From Adiantum capillus-veneris (taxonomy: Eukaryota > Streptophyta > Polypodiopsida > Polypodiales > Pteridaceae), in assembly GCA_014529385.2 (NCBI GenBank), contig CM043971.1, positions 59,660,709-59,724,708 on the forward strand: a stretch of 64,000 nucleotides of DNA, in the 5' to 3' direction. Below are positions 12,064 through 24,732 of this stretch, piece after piece. The notes beneath the pieces are model-generated. The model ran no database searches. It was given only the letters and a program-made list of their open reading frames with translations, and was not told the DNA's origin. The translations under genes and the position numbers were made by a program. Each line of letters opens with the position of its first letter. The stretch's first letter is position 1.

Positions 12064-12345
12064 CCTACACACACACCCTCTCCAAGAGAAGCAAGAACCA
12101 AAACCCTAATCAAGTTTGTCAAAACTTGACCTTCTTCTTCACATTACACTCTCCCTCTCCTCTCTCCTAACCTTTAAGCTTTCCATAGTTGAATCTCGTT
12201 TATCTCATTCCTTTCTCTAATTCCAAGTAGCGAAATTGGTGGTCTTAAAGTGAAGGTGAAGTGAGAGAGAGACGACTACGCCTCCAAGATTCTCCAATAA
12301 TTCCCAAAGCGAGGAGAAGACTCTACCCTACTTAGACGAAGGTAA
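11700..12345 (+). other. Purine-rich tract, (CA)n and possible transcribed leader
   Basis: Bases 11,720-11,900 are purine-rich with many AAGATAAG words. A perfect (CA)n tract lies at 12,017-12,061. The segment 12,120-12,340 is CT-rich, ends in ACGAAGGTAACATTTTC, which looks like a splice donor, and is otherwise free of long frames. It could be a non-coding first exon or part of an old LTR; I cannot decide. Confidence 0.35.
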
Positions 12346-13030
12346 CATTTTCTTGTTCTCTTTATGCTATTGTACTTGCTTAAAAGTGACTTACCTATCA
12401 TGCTTAATTAAATTCATGCTTAAGCTCTCATGTTTCCATAAGCAAGCATTTCCCTTGATTGCTTGGGAAGAAGAACAACTTCTTAATTTTGTTTCTTTCT
12501 TTCTAAGTATGGTTCATTTTACTAATCATAACTAACCAATTGCTAACAACTAACCACAATGTGATTTCAAGTTCCGTTATTTTAAGTTTCTTTAGATTAT
12601 CAAACCAACATGGCATAGAGAGAGTAGAAAGAACTCTCTTTAACCATAGGTGACTGGAGATCATATTTACCTAGATAGTATGTATGATGAATGGTGACTA
12701 ATATCTTTAAATATTTCTTAATCTCTTGTATAAACGTTTTTATTGATTTTTAACTTACTTTTATTCTCTTACCTAAATTACTCTTATAAAGGTGAATGCC
12801 ATAAATCAAAGGCAACTAAGTAATGGAATTGTTTTTGGAACTAACCTTACTTTTCCAAGAGAGAAATTATAATTTATCCAAAAGAAATGCTCTCATGAAA
12901 GGCTCATAATTTTTTCTTGATTTTGCATAAACTAGGTGTGTAAATGTTTTAGTGACATACTTAAGTTAATACCTAATCCTCTCAAGAGGGAGTTGAGTTT
13001 TGGAAGAAATTTTTTTCCATGTGAGAAGAG
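12346..13030. other. Non-coding
   Basis: AT-rich sequence without a supported gene or clear repeat. It precedes the plus-orientation minisatellite. Confidence 0.45.
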
Positions 13031-14430
13031 ATCCCAGCTTGGACACATGGTGGAGCTTGCTGCTAAAGATAATATCCTACACAAATGATCTTCTAGTATT
13101 TTCTCATGCTTAGTTTATGCATCTAGTACACCTTGCATCTCTAAAGGTTGGAGAAGTGGTGGCCCTTTGGATTTAGCCACACATTATTTATGTAGCCTAG
13201 CTTGGACAAGCAATTAACCTTAGCTTCCTCCATGTTTCAAGGGAGCCTCAATTGGATAAGTGGTTTTTGAAGTTCCAAGTTATCCTAGCTTGGACACATG
13301 GTGGAGCTTGCTTCTACCTTATGTTTAAATTTAAATATCTTGGACAAGTGGTGGAGCTTGGAGAAAAACCCCCCATGTACAATATATAATGTATTTTTCA
13401 AATGGTGAGAAATAATATTGTAGCTTGGAGGTATCTCAGACAAGTGGTGGGCCTTGTAATAAAATTCTCCATGTACAAACACATCAAGGGTTTTGCAATT
13501 GGTGAGAAAAAATATCATTCATGGTTGTCTAAAGCTTGTACAAGTGGTGGGGTTTTTCTTATGCTCATGTTGCAAGGGATTCTAGCTTAGACAAGTGATT
13601 TCCTATGTTTCAATGGAGCCGAACTTGTACATATGGTGGAGCTTGCTTGTATCCCCATGTTTCAATAGAGTTAGCTTGGACAAGTGGTGGACCTTGGAGA
13701 AAAACTCTCCATGTACAACATATCATGGGTTTTCAAATGGTGATAAACAATATCATAGCTTGGACAAGTAGAAGACTTTGTAACAAAAGTTTCCATGTAA
13801 AACACACCATGATTTTGCAATTGGTGGGAAGCATTATTGTTCAAGGTTGTTATTAGCTTGGACAAGTGGTGGATCTTTGCTTCTGATCATGCTTCAAAGG
13901 AGCTTAGCTTGGACTAATGGTCTTCCATGTTCTAATGGATCCTTGTTAAAAACAATTGGTGGTCTGCATGGTTTAATGGAGCGTAGATTGGACAACTGAT
14001 GGAGCTTGCTTCTCTCCATATCTCAATTGATCCAAGCTTGGACAAGTGGTGGAACTTATCTCCCAATGATTCCTGAGACCAAAAATCCCCATTCCTAGCT
14101 TAGATAACAAGTGGTGGATATTCCTTCTCTCCATGTTTCAATCCTACTTTGGACAAGTGAATTTTTATCATACAATGATGTATATGTTAGACACATGGCT
14201 AATTGTAATTCCAACTGTTTTGTTTTTCTAAAAAGGATAGGTTGGAGAAGTGGTCAATCTTCTATAATTTTCACATACCTACATTAGACAACTAGTGTCC
14301 TCCCAACTCTCTATGTTGTTTAGAGTTGAGCATGGACAAGTGGTGGACCTTGCTTCTCTCTTTCCCCTTAGTTAACTAGTTTATAGACTTACTATATGTA
14401 CTTTCTTGGATCATCTAGCTTGAACTAGTG
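13030..14430 (+). repeat. Degenerate minisatellite, forward orientation
   Basis: Copies of CTTGGACAAGTGGTGGACC alternate with two kinds of linker: one contains CTCTCCATGTTTCAATGGAG, the other CTCCATGTACAACATATC. Open frames across it translate the repeat itself (Trp-rich peptides) and are not genes. The 5' part, 13,034-13,915, is a higher-order block repeated at 18.2 kb and 19.9 kb. Confidence 0.85.
13034..13915 (+). repeat. Higher-order minisatellite block A
   Basis: An ordered run of differently linked units shared with blocks B (18,182-19,070) and C (19,857-20,550). All begin near a TTGGACACATGGTG unit and contain, in the same order, GATCTTCTAGT, TTATGCAT, TACACCTTGCAT and the unit reading CTTTGGATTTAG. 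A and C are visibly closer to each other than to B, for instance in the TTGTAGCTTGGAGGTA stretch. Confidence 0.75.
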
Positions 14431-14477
14431 GTGGAATGTGTTATAATAAGATTTTTTTTTTTTGGTTTCAAGAAGAG

Positions 14478-16807
14478 ATGGCTCCTAAAAGAAATGTTAC
14501 AAGGGTTGCTGTCTCAATTGACTATACTTGCAATGATCTTAGGAATTGGTATTTGGATATACATGGTCTAGACAATTTCATAAGGTGCATCTTTCTATTG
14601 CAAAAAAAGATAATGATAGTCTATTTGAAGATGTTGGACAAGTAGTGAAGCATCCATCTCTTCAGTTGATAGTCATCCAGAGGTGGAGTGCATTGACATT
14701 GTAGTTCCAATGAATCAAGAATTTCAACTATCTCCAAGAGCATATGCATTTGCTTGCTTGTATTAAAATAAAGAAGAGACCATGTACTCTTGAGATAGAA
14801 GATTGAAGAATCAACTGCAGATCAACTTCAAAGCTCCATCATTGCCACACTACAAGGAAGAAAGGTCAAAGCTTCACGACCACCTACAAAAAAGCAAGCC
14901 AAAGTGCAAAAGGTGGCACTTAAGGGAACCAATTCCATTTTGGATGTAGACAATGCATCTTTGACATCCTCAAAACAAGGCTCAACATCAAAGATTAAAC
15001 TTGTGGATCCAAATGTTTTAGAAGATGAGGCCATGAAAGGACTGGAAAAAGACACAGATGGAATAAACAAGTACATAAAATATTTTCCTTTCCAATATAG
15101 GGAGTTTGATGTCCCTGTGCAAAATTGTTGGCTTGCTCTGGATCACTATAATGCACGTATTTTGGATAAAAAACATGTTGAAAGCATGTTATTTGGATTT
15201 TCATGCATTACAACTAAGCCTGCAGCATGTGCATACTTGATGGTCGTGCATGATGCAAAGACAAAGGATGGTACTCCTTTGGCAGTGGAAGAGGTAGAAG
15301 AGAGAAAGTTACAAGATTATCATTATTGGATTCTTGATGAGCAACATTCAATCTGTGCTGCAAAAGTATTTCTCCAAAAAAATAAAGAGATATTGATTGA
15401 CGTGTATAAATTTAGAAAAGCTCGCATTGTTGTGAATGTTCCTCCATTTGTTGCAAGTGCTATAACTGCCATTGCAAAAAATGAGGCTAAAGCATTGTAT
15501 GTCAAGCAACCTTATAATCAAATATTGAGACACTTTCAAAGTCAATGGATCTTCCCAAGACGACCACCAAGGGTAGCAAGTGGAGTTGCAGAGGGATATG
15601 TATCTCGTGCTGGATGGGATGTACATCACTTTTTTCCTTTCTTGTAGTCTTTATATTTTAAACATGTTAAATCTTTTAATTATGGATATATTTATTTTTA
15701 TGCTTTTCTTTGATTGGCAAAAATGAGTGCAGGAGTAAGTTGGATTGCTAAACAAGCACACATGGTGACATATTCTGATGAAGTTTATGATTCTTGGTTA
15801 GAAATCATTGAAAGACTAGAGGAGGAGGACAAGAAACCCCCAACAATTGCATTTAGATTCCTTTGTGGTCTTGATGAATTAGAGGTAAAGACAATTCAAC
15901 AAGAAATCAAAGATGAGAAGATTCTATTGTCAAAGAGTGCAAAAGATGGTGATGTAATTGATATGTATGATCGAATCAAGTAGCTCAAGCAAGACAAATT
16001 GATTCAAGATGCACTTCTTAAGGGCTTCAATGCTTTGAATGTGGCTTCACCATGTACAAATTGGGAAGAAGTTGTCAACATGTGTAACATCAATGATGCA
16101 TTTAAAAATTTTTTTTTGATGCGATGTGAGGAATGGCTCAAATCTAGCTTGAAGCATGGAATAAAGAAAACTGGTTTTCCAGATGAGGTAATAAAATATA
16201 TGCAGTGGGCAGTTCAACTTCAAAAGAAAATAATTATGTCTAGGGATTTACTATGGTCTACATACGTGGTGAGCCTACAGATGGAAGGAAATCTCTACTT
16301 GAAGCGCCACTTTAACAACAAATGCCTATCGGCTTATGTGTTTTAGACTTGGAGAAACAATATGGGAGCAGCAATGCTTTGGATGGAATATTGGCTATTG
16401 CTGGACGGTCAACAGATCTTGGGTTTGTCTTTTTTACATTTGTGGATTTCACTAAATTCACAAATTTGCTGTGGTTTTGATGATACCATTGTTGTGGTGC
16501 CTTGCATCACTTTCCATTAGCTCCTTGTAAAGGAGCAATTCAGCTCCTAGCAGTTGTTGCCTTCATGGGACAAGGTAATGCTGTTGAAGAATTAAGAATA
16601 AGATCAGAGGAGCATCCCGTGTCGATTGATTGTTCATTGCTTCAAGTATCAAATGAAGACATGTTCAATTTACAATATTTAAAGCCAAAAAAAGCGTTTT
16701 GGTCAAGCACTACAACCATACATATTGTTTTGAAGACCGCAAGCTTGTTGATCTCTTTTGGTGATGGCTCCTTGGTTGCACAACAAGGAATACAACAAAA
16801 AAAATAA
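14478..16807 (+). pseudogene. Unrecognised multi-part pseudogene with a ParB-like LDEQHS box
   Basis: Coding-like pieces follow one another on the plus strand. They are 14,478-14,645 (starting MAPKRN after a T-rich splice-acceptor-like run), 14,904-15,647 (largest, 247 codons), 15,733-16,346 (one frame with an internal stop) and 16,502-16,807. The large piece holds DHYNARILD, then YWILDEQHSICAAKVF, which recalls the DGQHR-type box of ParB/sulfiredoxin-fold proteins with Glu in place of Gly. That assignment is inference. A donor-like GT at 15,621 and acceptor AG at 15,731-15,732 would remove 112 bp, but the phases do not match. The pieces are in different frames and several stops intervene, so the gene is broken. 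Minisatellite lies on both sides, suggesting the repeat occupies its introns or flanks. Confidence 0.5.
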
Positions 16808-16959
16808 GTCCTATGCTTGGTTGAGAGAGTGGAGTAGAAAACAACCTTAGAAATCAAGCTTCTAGATTTTGCTAAGGTCCATGCTGATATAGAAGAGTGG
16901 GCTAGTTTTCAAACCCAATAATCCATGTTGCAACCAGATGACAATGTCTAGTGAAAAGG

Positions 16960-17270
16960 AGATTTCTCCATAAGAATAAGGAGAAGAAGAAGAGCGTCAT
17001 TTATCATTGGAGGACTATTTGGAAATGGAGAAATGTACATTTTGAACTTCTTGTACATGTTAATGTTTTCTTTTTGACAATTTGATACTCTTAATGTTAA
17101 ATTTTGTTTTATATAGTATTGCTTGAGTCTATCTTTTTCATATCAAGTATTTAATGTTTGAATGGAGAATCCTTAGATTAAAAATATAAGACTAGCCTAA
17201 ACTTAATGGCCTAAGAGCTTGATTTTTGTAAGTTTTAGACCTCGTATTAATATCCCCTTCATATGCTACA
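16960..17270. other. Non-coding 3' flank
   Basis: AT-rich DNA after the ParB-like pseudogene, with no supported frame. Confidence 0.4.
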
Positions 17271-17579
17271 TTGGAGCCTAGCTTGACAGGTGGTGGACCT
17301 ACCATGGTGTCTAATTTAGACAATTGTGGTAGACTTTAAAACAACACCAATATGTTACATTAGCTTGGACAAGTGGTGGACCTTGCTTCTATTTGTGTCT
17401 TGATGGAGCATATCTTGGCCATGTGGTAGACCTTATTTATCTCGATGCTTCAATGAAGTGCATCTTAGAAAAGTGAAGTACCTTGAAACCAAACTATCCA
17501 TGTATAGCTTGGACAAGTGGCGAACCTTTCTTCTCTCATGTTTCAATGGATTCTATCTTGGAATAAGATATATCTTACT

Positions 17580-17846
17580 CCCGGGGAGTCCATTATGTAC
17601 AAATTGCATATATCAGGTGCGTACAAGAGGCATTTAAATAATCCCTTACTTGTATATTTTCAAGTATTATAGCATCCCTTATGTATGAATTTTTGTAAAA
17701 AAACTAGCCCTTATGTATAAAATGTTTTACTTTCGTTATTGAAAAACTCTCTATGTAAGTACATTTTTTTGTAAATGCACCTAATTATAAATACCTTATT
17801 TCATTTGCACGTGCTATCTTACATATTTCCTAGCGGACACCTCGGG
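17580..17846. mobile_element. CCCGGGG-family MITE, copy 2
   Basis: It begins CCCGGGGAGTCC and ends in the complement of CCCGAGGTGTCC. The flanks ATCTTACT (17,572-17,579) and ATCTTATT (17,847-17,854) match at 7 of 8 positions. Internal words GGTGCGTACAAGAGG and AATAATCCCTTA align with the copies at 9,357 and 36,626. It is non-coding and sits inside the minisatellite. Confidence 0.75.
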
Positions 17847-18181
17847 ATCTTATTTATCTCCATGCTTAAATGGATTCTAGCTTGAACATAGAGTGGACCT
17901 TCAAATAAAACTCCACATGTTGAAGCATAGGCTATGTTGACAAATAATGGGCTTTGTGGAGGTTCCCCCATGCATATTTAGGAAAGCTAGTGTTTATTAT
18001 CCTCAAAGGATCCTAGCTTAGATTGGTGGTGGACCTTGCTTTTCTCCATGCTTCAATGGAGCTGAGGTTAGACAAGTGGAGGTGGATAAGTGTTCACAAC
18101 CTTGAAATGAAACCTCTCTTGTTACAACAATCATAGACTGTACATCTTAGGTACTTCTTACATTAGAATTACACGTGACCA

Positions 18182-19070
18182 ACTTGGACACATGGTGGAG
18201 GTTGCTACTAAAGGTAATAGGCTACACAAATGATCTTCTAGTATTTTTTCATGCCTAGTTTATGCATTTGGTACACCTTGCATACGTTGGAGAAGTGGTG
18301 GCCCTTTGGATTTAGCCACACATTATTTATGTAGCCTAGCTTGGACCAACAGTGAACCTTATCTTCCCTCCATGTTTCAAGGGAGCCTCAATTGGATAAG
18401 TGGTTTTCAAAGTTCTAATCGATCCTAGTTTGGACACATGGTGGAGCTTGCTTCTACCTTATATTTCATTAGAACTAGCTTGGACAAGTGGTGGAGCTTG
18501 GAACAAAACCCCCCATGTACAACATACCATGGATTTTCCAAATGGTGATTGTTGCTTGGAGATAGCTTGGACAAGTGGTGGGCCTTGTAATAATAAAATT
18601 CTCCATGTACAAACACATCAAGGGTTTCCCAATTGGTGAGAAACAATATTATTTATGGTTGTCCCTAGCTTCAACAAGTGGTGGAGTGTTTATTATGCTA
18701 ATGTTTCAAGGGATCCTATATTAGACAAGTGGTTTCCCATGTTTCAATGTTGCCTATCTTGGACACATGGTGGAGATTTATTCTATACCAAATTTCAATA
18801 GAGTTAGCTTGGACAAATGGTGGAGCTTGGAGCAAAACTCTCCATGTACAACATATCATGGGTTTTGCCAATGATGAGAAACAATATCGTAGCTTGGAGA
18901 AAGCTTTGAAAAGTAGTAGTGGGCCTTGTAACAAAAATTTTCATGTAAAACTCACCATGACTTTCCAATTGGTGAGAAGCAATATTGTTCAAGGTTGTCC
19001 GTAGCTTGGACAAGTGGTGGATCTGGATCTTTGCTTCTACGCATGTTTCAAGGGAGCCTAGCTTGGACAA
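18182..19070 (+). repeat. Higher-order minisatellite block B
   Basis: The same unit order as block A, continuing through the AACTCACCATGACTTTCCAA unit that A also has, but with shorter or altered linkers in places. It is the most divergent of the three blocks. Confidence 0.7.
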
Positions 19071-19856
19071 GTGGTTTCTCATGTCCTAATGGAGCCTAGC
19101 TTGGACACATGGTGGAGATTGCTTCTATCCCTTGTCAATAGGGTTAGCTTGGAAAAGTGGTGCATTGCATCATTTTTCCCAATTTCCAGTTCAATAGAGC
19201 CTTGCTAGGACAAGTGGTGGACCTTGAAACAAAATTACCCTTGTACAACATATATATGGGTTTTCATGTTTCAATGGATCTTAGCTTGAGAAAATTGTGC
19301 CTAGCTTGGACAAGTGGTGGTCCTTAGATGCTTCCATGATTCAATTGACATTGGGCTAGCTTGGATAAGCAGTGGACCTTGAAAAAGATCCCAGTTTGGA
19401 CAACTGGTGGAGCTTCCTTCTCTCCAACAGTTTGGATAACTGGTGGAGCTTTCTTCTCTCCATGTTTTAATTGATCCAAGCTTGGACAAGTGATGGAACT
19501 TATCTTCTTTTCATGTCTCAATGATGCTTGAGACCAAAAATCTCCATTCCTAGATTAGATAGCTAGCTTTCCTTCCACCTCTCTCTAGAGGTTTGGAAAG
19601 TGCTAGTTCTTTGAACTAAATGAACTACTATTTATGAATCGTTGGTTGGACATGTGGTGGATCTTTTCTTCACACCATTTTTCAATAGAGCTTATCTCAG
19701 ACAAGTGGTGGATCTTTAAACAAAACTCCCCATGTACAACATACATCTGGTTTAGGGTTGATTCAATAGATCCTAGCTTGGACAAGTGGTGGACCTTGAC
19801 CCAAAACTCCTCATGTACAACATATATTTGGTTTAGGGTTCTTTCAATAGAGCCCA

Positions 19857-20550
19857 TTAGCTTGGACACATGGTGAAGCTTTCTACTAAAGATAATATGC
19901 TACACAGATGATCTTCTAGTTTTTTCTCATGCCTAGTTTATGCATTGGTACACCTTGCATCTCTAAAGGTTGGAGAAGTGGTGGACCTTTGGATTTAGAC
20001 ACACATTATTTATGTATCCTAGCTTGGACAAGTGGTGAACCTTAGCTTCCCTCCATGTTTCAAGGGAGTCTCAATTGAATAAGTGGTTTTCAAAGTTCCA
20101 ATCAATCCTAGCTTGGACACATGGTGGAGCTTGCTTCTACCTTATGTTTCAATATAAATATCGTGGACAAGTGGTGAAGCTTGGAGGAACCCCCCATATA
20201 CAATATAGCATGGATTTTCCAAATGGTGATAAATAATATTGTAGCTTGGAGGTAGCTCAGACAAGTGGTGGGCCTTGTGACAAAATTCTCCATGTACAAA
20301 CACATCAAGGGTTTTGCAATTGGTGAGAAACAATATCATTCATGGTTGTCTAAAGCTTGGACAAGTGGTGGGGTTTTTCTTATGATCATGTTGCAAGGGA
20401 TCCTAGCTTAGACAAGTGGTTTCCTATGTTTCAATGGAGCCTAACTTGGACACATGGTGGAGCTTGCTTGTATCCCCATGTTTCAAAAGAGCTAGCTTGG
20501 ACAAGTGGTGGAGCTTGGAGAAACACTCTCCACGTACAACATATCATGGT
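19857..20550 (+). repeat. Higher-order minisatellite block C
   Basis: It follows block A closely up to the ACGTACAACATATCATGG unit, then leaves the shared order at a run of units containing GCAATTATTTTATA. It lies about 1.68 kb downstream of block B. Confidence 0.7.
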
Positions 20551-21837
20551 GGACCTTGCAATTATTTTATACACATGGTGTACCTTGCAATTATTTTATA
20601 TACCTATATTGGAGAAATGGTGGAACCTTGATTATCTCCATACATCAAGCCAAGGTTGGTGAAGCTTGCTGCTCTCTATGTTTTGGTGGATCCTAACTCG
20701 GACAAGTGGTGAAGCTTGCTTCTCTCTAAGTTTTAAAGGAGCCTAACTCGGACAAGTGGTAGAGCTTGACCTCTCTAAATGTTGTAGAGTAACCTAGATT
20801 AATCAAGTGATGCACCTTGAAACAAAACCACCCATGTACAACATCTCATGGGTTTTTCATGTTTCAATGGAGCCTAGCTTGGACAAGTGGTAGAGATCGC
20901 TCTCTCCATGTTTCAATGGGTCCTAGCTTATACAAGTGGAGAATATTTTTTCTTTCCATGTTTCAATGGAGCACCTACCTTGGACAAGTGGTGAACCCCA
21001 TGGACAACATATCATGGATTTTTGAAGTGGTGGAAATAAGTACTAGCTTGGGTGGTGGACCTTGCTTCTCTCCATGATGCAATGGAACCTTAGCATTGGA
21101 GAGGAGATGGTAGACCTTGAATTAAGACATTTCATGTTATAGACCCTCATATTTCATGCACATGGTGGACCTTGAAATTGTGTTATAAGTCTAGCTTGGA
21201 GAACTGGTGGACCTTTGATAATCTCCATACATCAACAAGCCAAGTTTGGACAAGTGGTGGACCTAAAAACTAAAATATTTACGCTACAATAGAGTATATG
21301 TTGAAGATGTGGTGAAATTTGAGATTAAAACACCCATGCTACTAGAGAAGATAATTTACAAATGTGGTGGAGCATTGTATCAATGTCCTATGAATAATTC
21401 TGAGTAGTGATGAATTTGAAACTATCCCCCTAGTCTACAAGAAAAAATATATGGACCAAGAGGTTAGGCTACCTTTGTTGCATCAATGCATCCCATGTTA
21501 ACAGAGACTATAGGTTTCTTGGATAGTTATTGGACCTTGTATCAATGCTCAATGTATAGCTTGGACAAGTGCTGGACCTTGGTTCTTTCTATGCTTCAAA
21601 TGGGCAATTTATTGGAGACATGGTGTGCTATGTTTCTCAAAGATTTTATATTTTGAAACCTTTTGAGGCCCCATGTAAGAGACACTCTAAGTCTTCCATA
21701 TGATGGACATCCCAATAGTACTATCATCCTTTGATCTAGTCCTTGTATGCGTAGTGATTTTTAAGAAACCAATGTTATGTGTGATTTCTTAGATTCAAAG
21801 ATTGGGATTGACAAAGCCCCTATGAATCAATCAAAAA

Positions 21838-22620
21838 TTGCAGAATCTATTGATTCAAGCTTGCAGTAATGTGGACCAAGAAATCAGTGCTCCAACAGTC
21901 CAACCTTTTTCAAAAGAGGCAGAAACGTCTACTCCTGAGCCATTTCCAATTGCTGCTACTTCGTCTAGGATAAATGATGATAAATCCATGCTTACAATTA
22001 TATTGGATTTAAATGGTCTATTATTGAAGCGTTCCCCTCAGTCATCCTCACACCACAAGTCAATGCAGATAGATTCAAAAAGATATATTATACTTAGGCC
22101 AGATTGCATACAATTCTTGACGACTATATTTCAAAATTTAATGTTGCAATTTGGTCAACAACTACTAGGGACAATGTGCTTCAAATCCTTAGAGCACTAA
22201 ACAGCTCAGCTGGGGATACATTACCTTTCTTTGTAGTCTGGTATCAAGAAGGTTGCTACACCGCTCAAAGCTAGAAATTATTTAGACTTGACAATCCAAA
22301 TGTTGACGCAATGTTCAAGCCTTTGGCCAAAATTTCCATAGGGTTTGAATGTGATCCACAAAGAATAATGCTTATTGATGACTCTCCTTACAAGGGATGT
22401 ATTTTACCTGCAAAAAAGTGCATTTTTCCACCACAATTTGATTGTGAAAAAATGGTTGACAATGTGCTCTTGGGGGGGTTGCTTCCTTACTTGCTTCAGC
22501 TTGATGAGACAATGGATGTGCATGATTTGATTGCTTCTAATCGTTATAGACAACTTGAAGTAACAAATAACAGTGAATACAAAGAAATCATAGAGTATTG
22601 GAAGCATAAAAATGATGCCT
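21838..22620 (+). pseudogene. FCP1/NIF-type HAD pseudogene, copy 1
   Basis: This is a relic of a plant protein with an FCP1-homology (NLI-interacting-factor) domain, a HAD-fold module that in FCP1 removes phosphate from the RNA polymerase II tail. Motif I reads LDLNGLLL, lacking the second Asp of DxDxT, as in a plant subfamily likely to be catalytically weak or dead. RPDCIQFL follows. Motif III/IV reads MLIDDSPYKGC, then IFPPQFD and LLPYLLQL. The N-terminal part lies at 21,838 to about 22,130; the frame then shifts by one and one in-frame stop occurs near 22,273 before the part read from 22,311 to 22,620. A splice-acceptor-like CTTGCAG lies just before the second visible codon block. Minisatellite ends about 200 bp upstream. 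Confidence 0.75.
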
Positions 22621-23100
22621 AAAGAACACCACCTGCAAAATATGACAAAGGTGAAACTACCCTTCAGGAAAAACTATACTGAGAAAGTAGCACAAGCCAC
22701 CAAAGTGAAATAAGAAGAGCCCAAATACAAGAAATATTGGCAAAGGGAGGTACACCCATTGAAATCATGAAGGCACCACAATTGATCTCTTAGCTAGGCA
22801 ATTGGGTGTAGGATAAAAGGACCATTGAAGGCAACCACTGCAAAGGCGTATATAAATAAGGTGAAAGCTAAGAACAATATTCTAAAGTTGGATACAAAAA
22901 ACCCCTAAGGTACTACTAAAATGTCTAAAACCTTGATACACATGGTAGATTGAACATTCATATCCATGGTATCTGATCAATCTTTCTTTTTATTCCTACT
23001 TGCACGTTCTCAAAGAGGGTATATCTTGATGGAGCTCAACCGATACAAGTTTTGATATGGATGGAAGAAAAATCTACCACCACTTATCCTATCAATAAAT
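22621..23100. other. Non-coding 3' flank of HAD copy 1
   Basis: Short coding-like phrases occur but none is long enough to support an exon. No repeat unit is recognised until 23.1 kb. Confidence 0.4.
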
Positions 23101-23760
23101 AGAAACCGAGAGGATATCCACCACTTGGATTTCACATGTGGTGGCATTGTATCAATAGGTTATGCCTAGCTTGGACAAGTGATGATCATTGATTCTCTTC
23201 ATGATAGAAGTAAGCCTAGCTTGGATAATTGATGTACCTTCATTCTCTCCATGCTACAACCATGGACAAGCAGTGGTCCTTCAAACCAAATTCCCCATGC
23301 AACAATCAATCATAAGTTTGCAAAAAAGTGGTGGACCTTGAAATCCATAGCCGATTTACCCACATGGGCTCTAGCACGGATAATAGGTGATGTTTTTGTC
23401 ATCATTGTTTAATGAATCCTAGATTAGATTATTTGTGAATCTTGAGACTAAATCCCCATTATAAAACTGAAAATAGGGCCAAGGATCTTATATTGATGTC
23501 CCATGCTTAGGTTGGACAAGTGGTGGACCTTAATTCTATATATGCTAAGATTGAGTAGACATTAGTCTAGATCTTGTGTTATAGTAATCAAGATTTAAAC
23601 TTTATTTGATCACTTGCACAAGTGGTTATGAGTTTCTCTTTCCATATCCAAATGGATCTTATATTGGAAAAGTGGTAGACTTGATACATAAGCACCTATT
23701 CTACAATAGACAATTTGTTAAGAACTAATGCACTTCGAGCATACCTTTGACAAGTAGTAC
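23100..23760 (+). repeat. Minisatellite, forward orientation
   Basis: Scattered imperfect units of the same family, more decayed than at 17-21 kb. Its right part belongs to a segment duplicated near 32.7-33.4 kb. Confidence 0.7.
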
Positions 23761-24160
23761 TTACTAAATGACTTAGATCTAGTTGAAGTTTATGATATTG
23801 AGACTAAGAGAGAGTGCAACATAAAAAAGGTTAGGTTTTCAGTTTGACTTTCTGTATGGCAATGAGTATATTGGTAGATGTATTTTTCCATCTAATATTA
23901 TCATATGATACACAATATAAAACTCACGTCTTTTGTTTCATCGACATTAAATGTTCTTGTTTTTCAATTTTATATTCATTACAGGAAAATGGATTGACTA
24001 TATGCATGAACGATTGAAGGAAACTATTGAACTACCCAAACAACTTCATCCAATACCTTTTCCAAGTCTTCAATCACCTCCTTATCAGCTACCAGTTGCT
24101 ATCAACAAGGACATCAAAAGAGTACTTATCTTGGATCTAGAGGGATTGCTTCTCAAGACA
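23385..24160 (+). repeat. Segmental duplication, left copy
   Basis: This interval and 32,700-33,690 share a long ordered series of phrases: CTAAGATTGAGTAGACATTA, ACAAGTAGTACTTACTA, ATCGACATTAAATGTTCTTG, and then the first coding part of HAD copy 2 up to TACTTATCTTGGATCTAGA. Both copies have the same orientation about 9.4 kb apart. Confidence 0.85.
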
Positions 24161-24725
24161 ATTGAAACAAAACATGGAGATTCTATGCCAACTTGGGCTC
24201 AACAAATGCGACTTGTGGAGGAAGATGAAGGTTTTCATGTGGTGCGACCATATGCATATTTTTTGTTTTGAATTTTTGTAGTGAATACTTTGAGCTATGG
24301 ATATGGAGTTGCTATAACTTAACAAGAGTGCAACATCATACAAAAATGCTTCCCTAAGTATTATACCAAGTTCAAGATGCTTATGAGTAACAAGAATTGC
24401 CAGAATCCAAACATCATGTTAGGATTAAGAAGGGTTTATCACAAAAATTTGAGTCATATTTGGAAGATGTTTGAGGAATTGGATGCAAAAAATACCCTAA
24501 TTTTGTATGACACTCCATACATGGTGATGTGGAACATGCCGGTGACATATCTTATATTTCCAAAGATGTGGAGACAAACATCTAGGCAACTTCAAAGCTT
24601 CTTGCAAGAAACAATGATGCCATGGTTGGTAGGATGGTTGTTTGCAAGAGACAAGAGAGAATATACGTACAACACAATTGTGAATCAATACTATGATTCT
24701 GAGACAAATTATGTATTTGGTGTAA
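23985..24725 (+). pseudogene. FCP1/NIF-type HAD pseudogene, copy 2
   Basis: A second relic of the HAD family. It begins after a splice-acceptor-like CATTACAG at 23,984 and reads into KRVLILDLEGLLL, motif I with Glu in place of the second Asp, then HVVRPYAYFLF. Past in-frame stops between about 24,270 and 24,330, the frame opens again at 24,377. It gives LSHIWKMFEEL, KNTLILYDTPY (motif III/IV), TYLIFPKMW and a tail through TYNTIVNQYYD. It differs clearly from copy 1, so the two are not a recent tandem pair. Its 5' part is duplicated at 33.4-33.7 kb. It ends against an LTR remnant at 24,733. Confidence 0.75.
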
Positions 24726-24732
24726 ACTTGTT

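Larger units (their letters stand above)
17270..21640 (+). repeat. Main minisatellite field, forward orientation
   Basis: The largest block of the family: dozens of imperfect units with core CTTGGACAAGTGGTGGACC and linkers ending in TCCATGTTTCAATGGAG or in CATGTACAACATATCATGG. Higher-order blocks B and C lie inside it and a MITE interrupts it at 17,580-17,846. Frames on either strand are translations of the repeat and carry no domain. Confidence 0.85.

Noticed and set aside
18400-21077. Trp-rich open frames within the minisatellite
   Set aside because: They are translations of the repeat in several frames and orientations, and their limits follow the repeat rather than any domain.
13030-21640. 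Regularly spaced repeats that could be mistaken for a CRISPR array
   Set aside because: Units vary in length and sequence, spacers are themselves repeated, and the context is eukaryotic.
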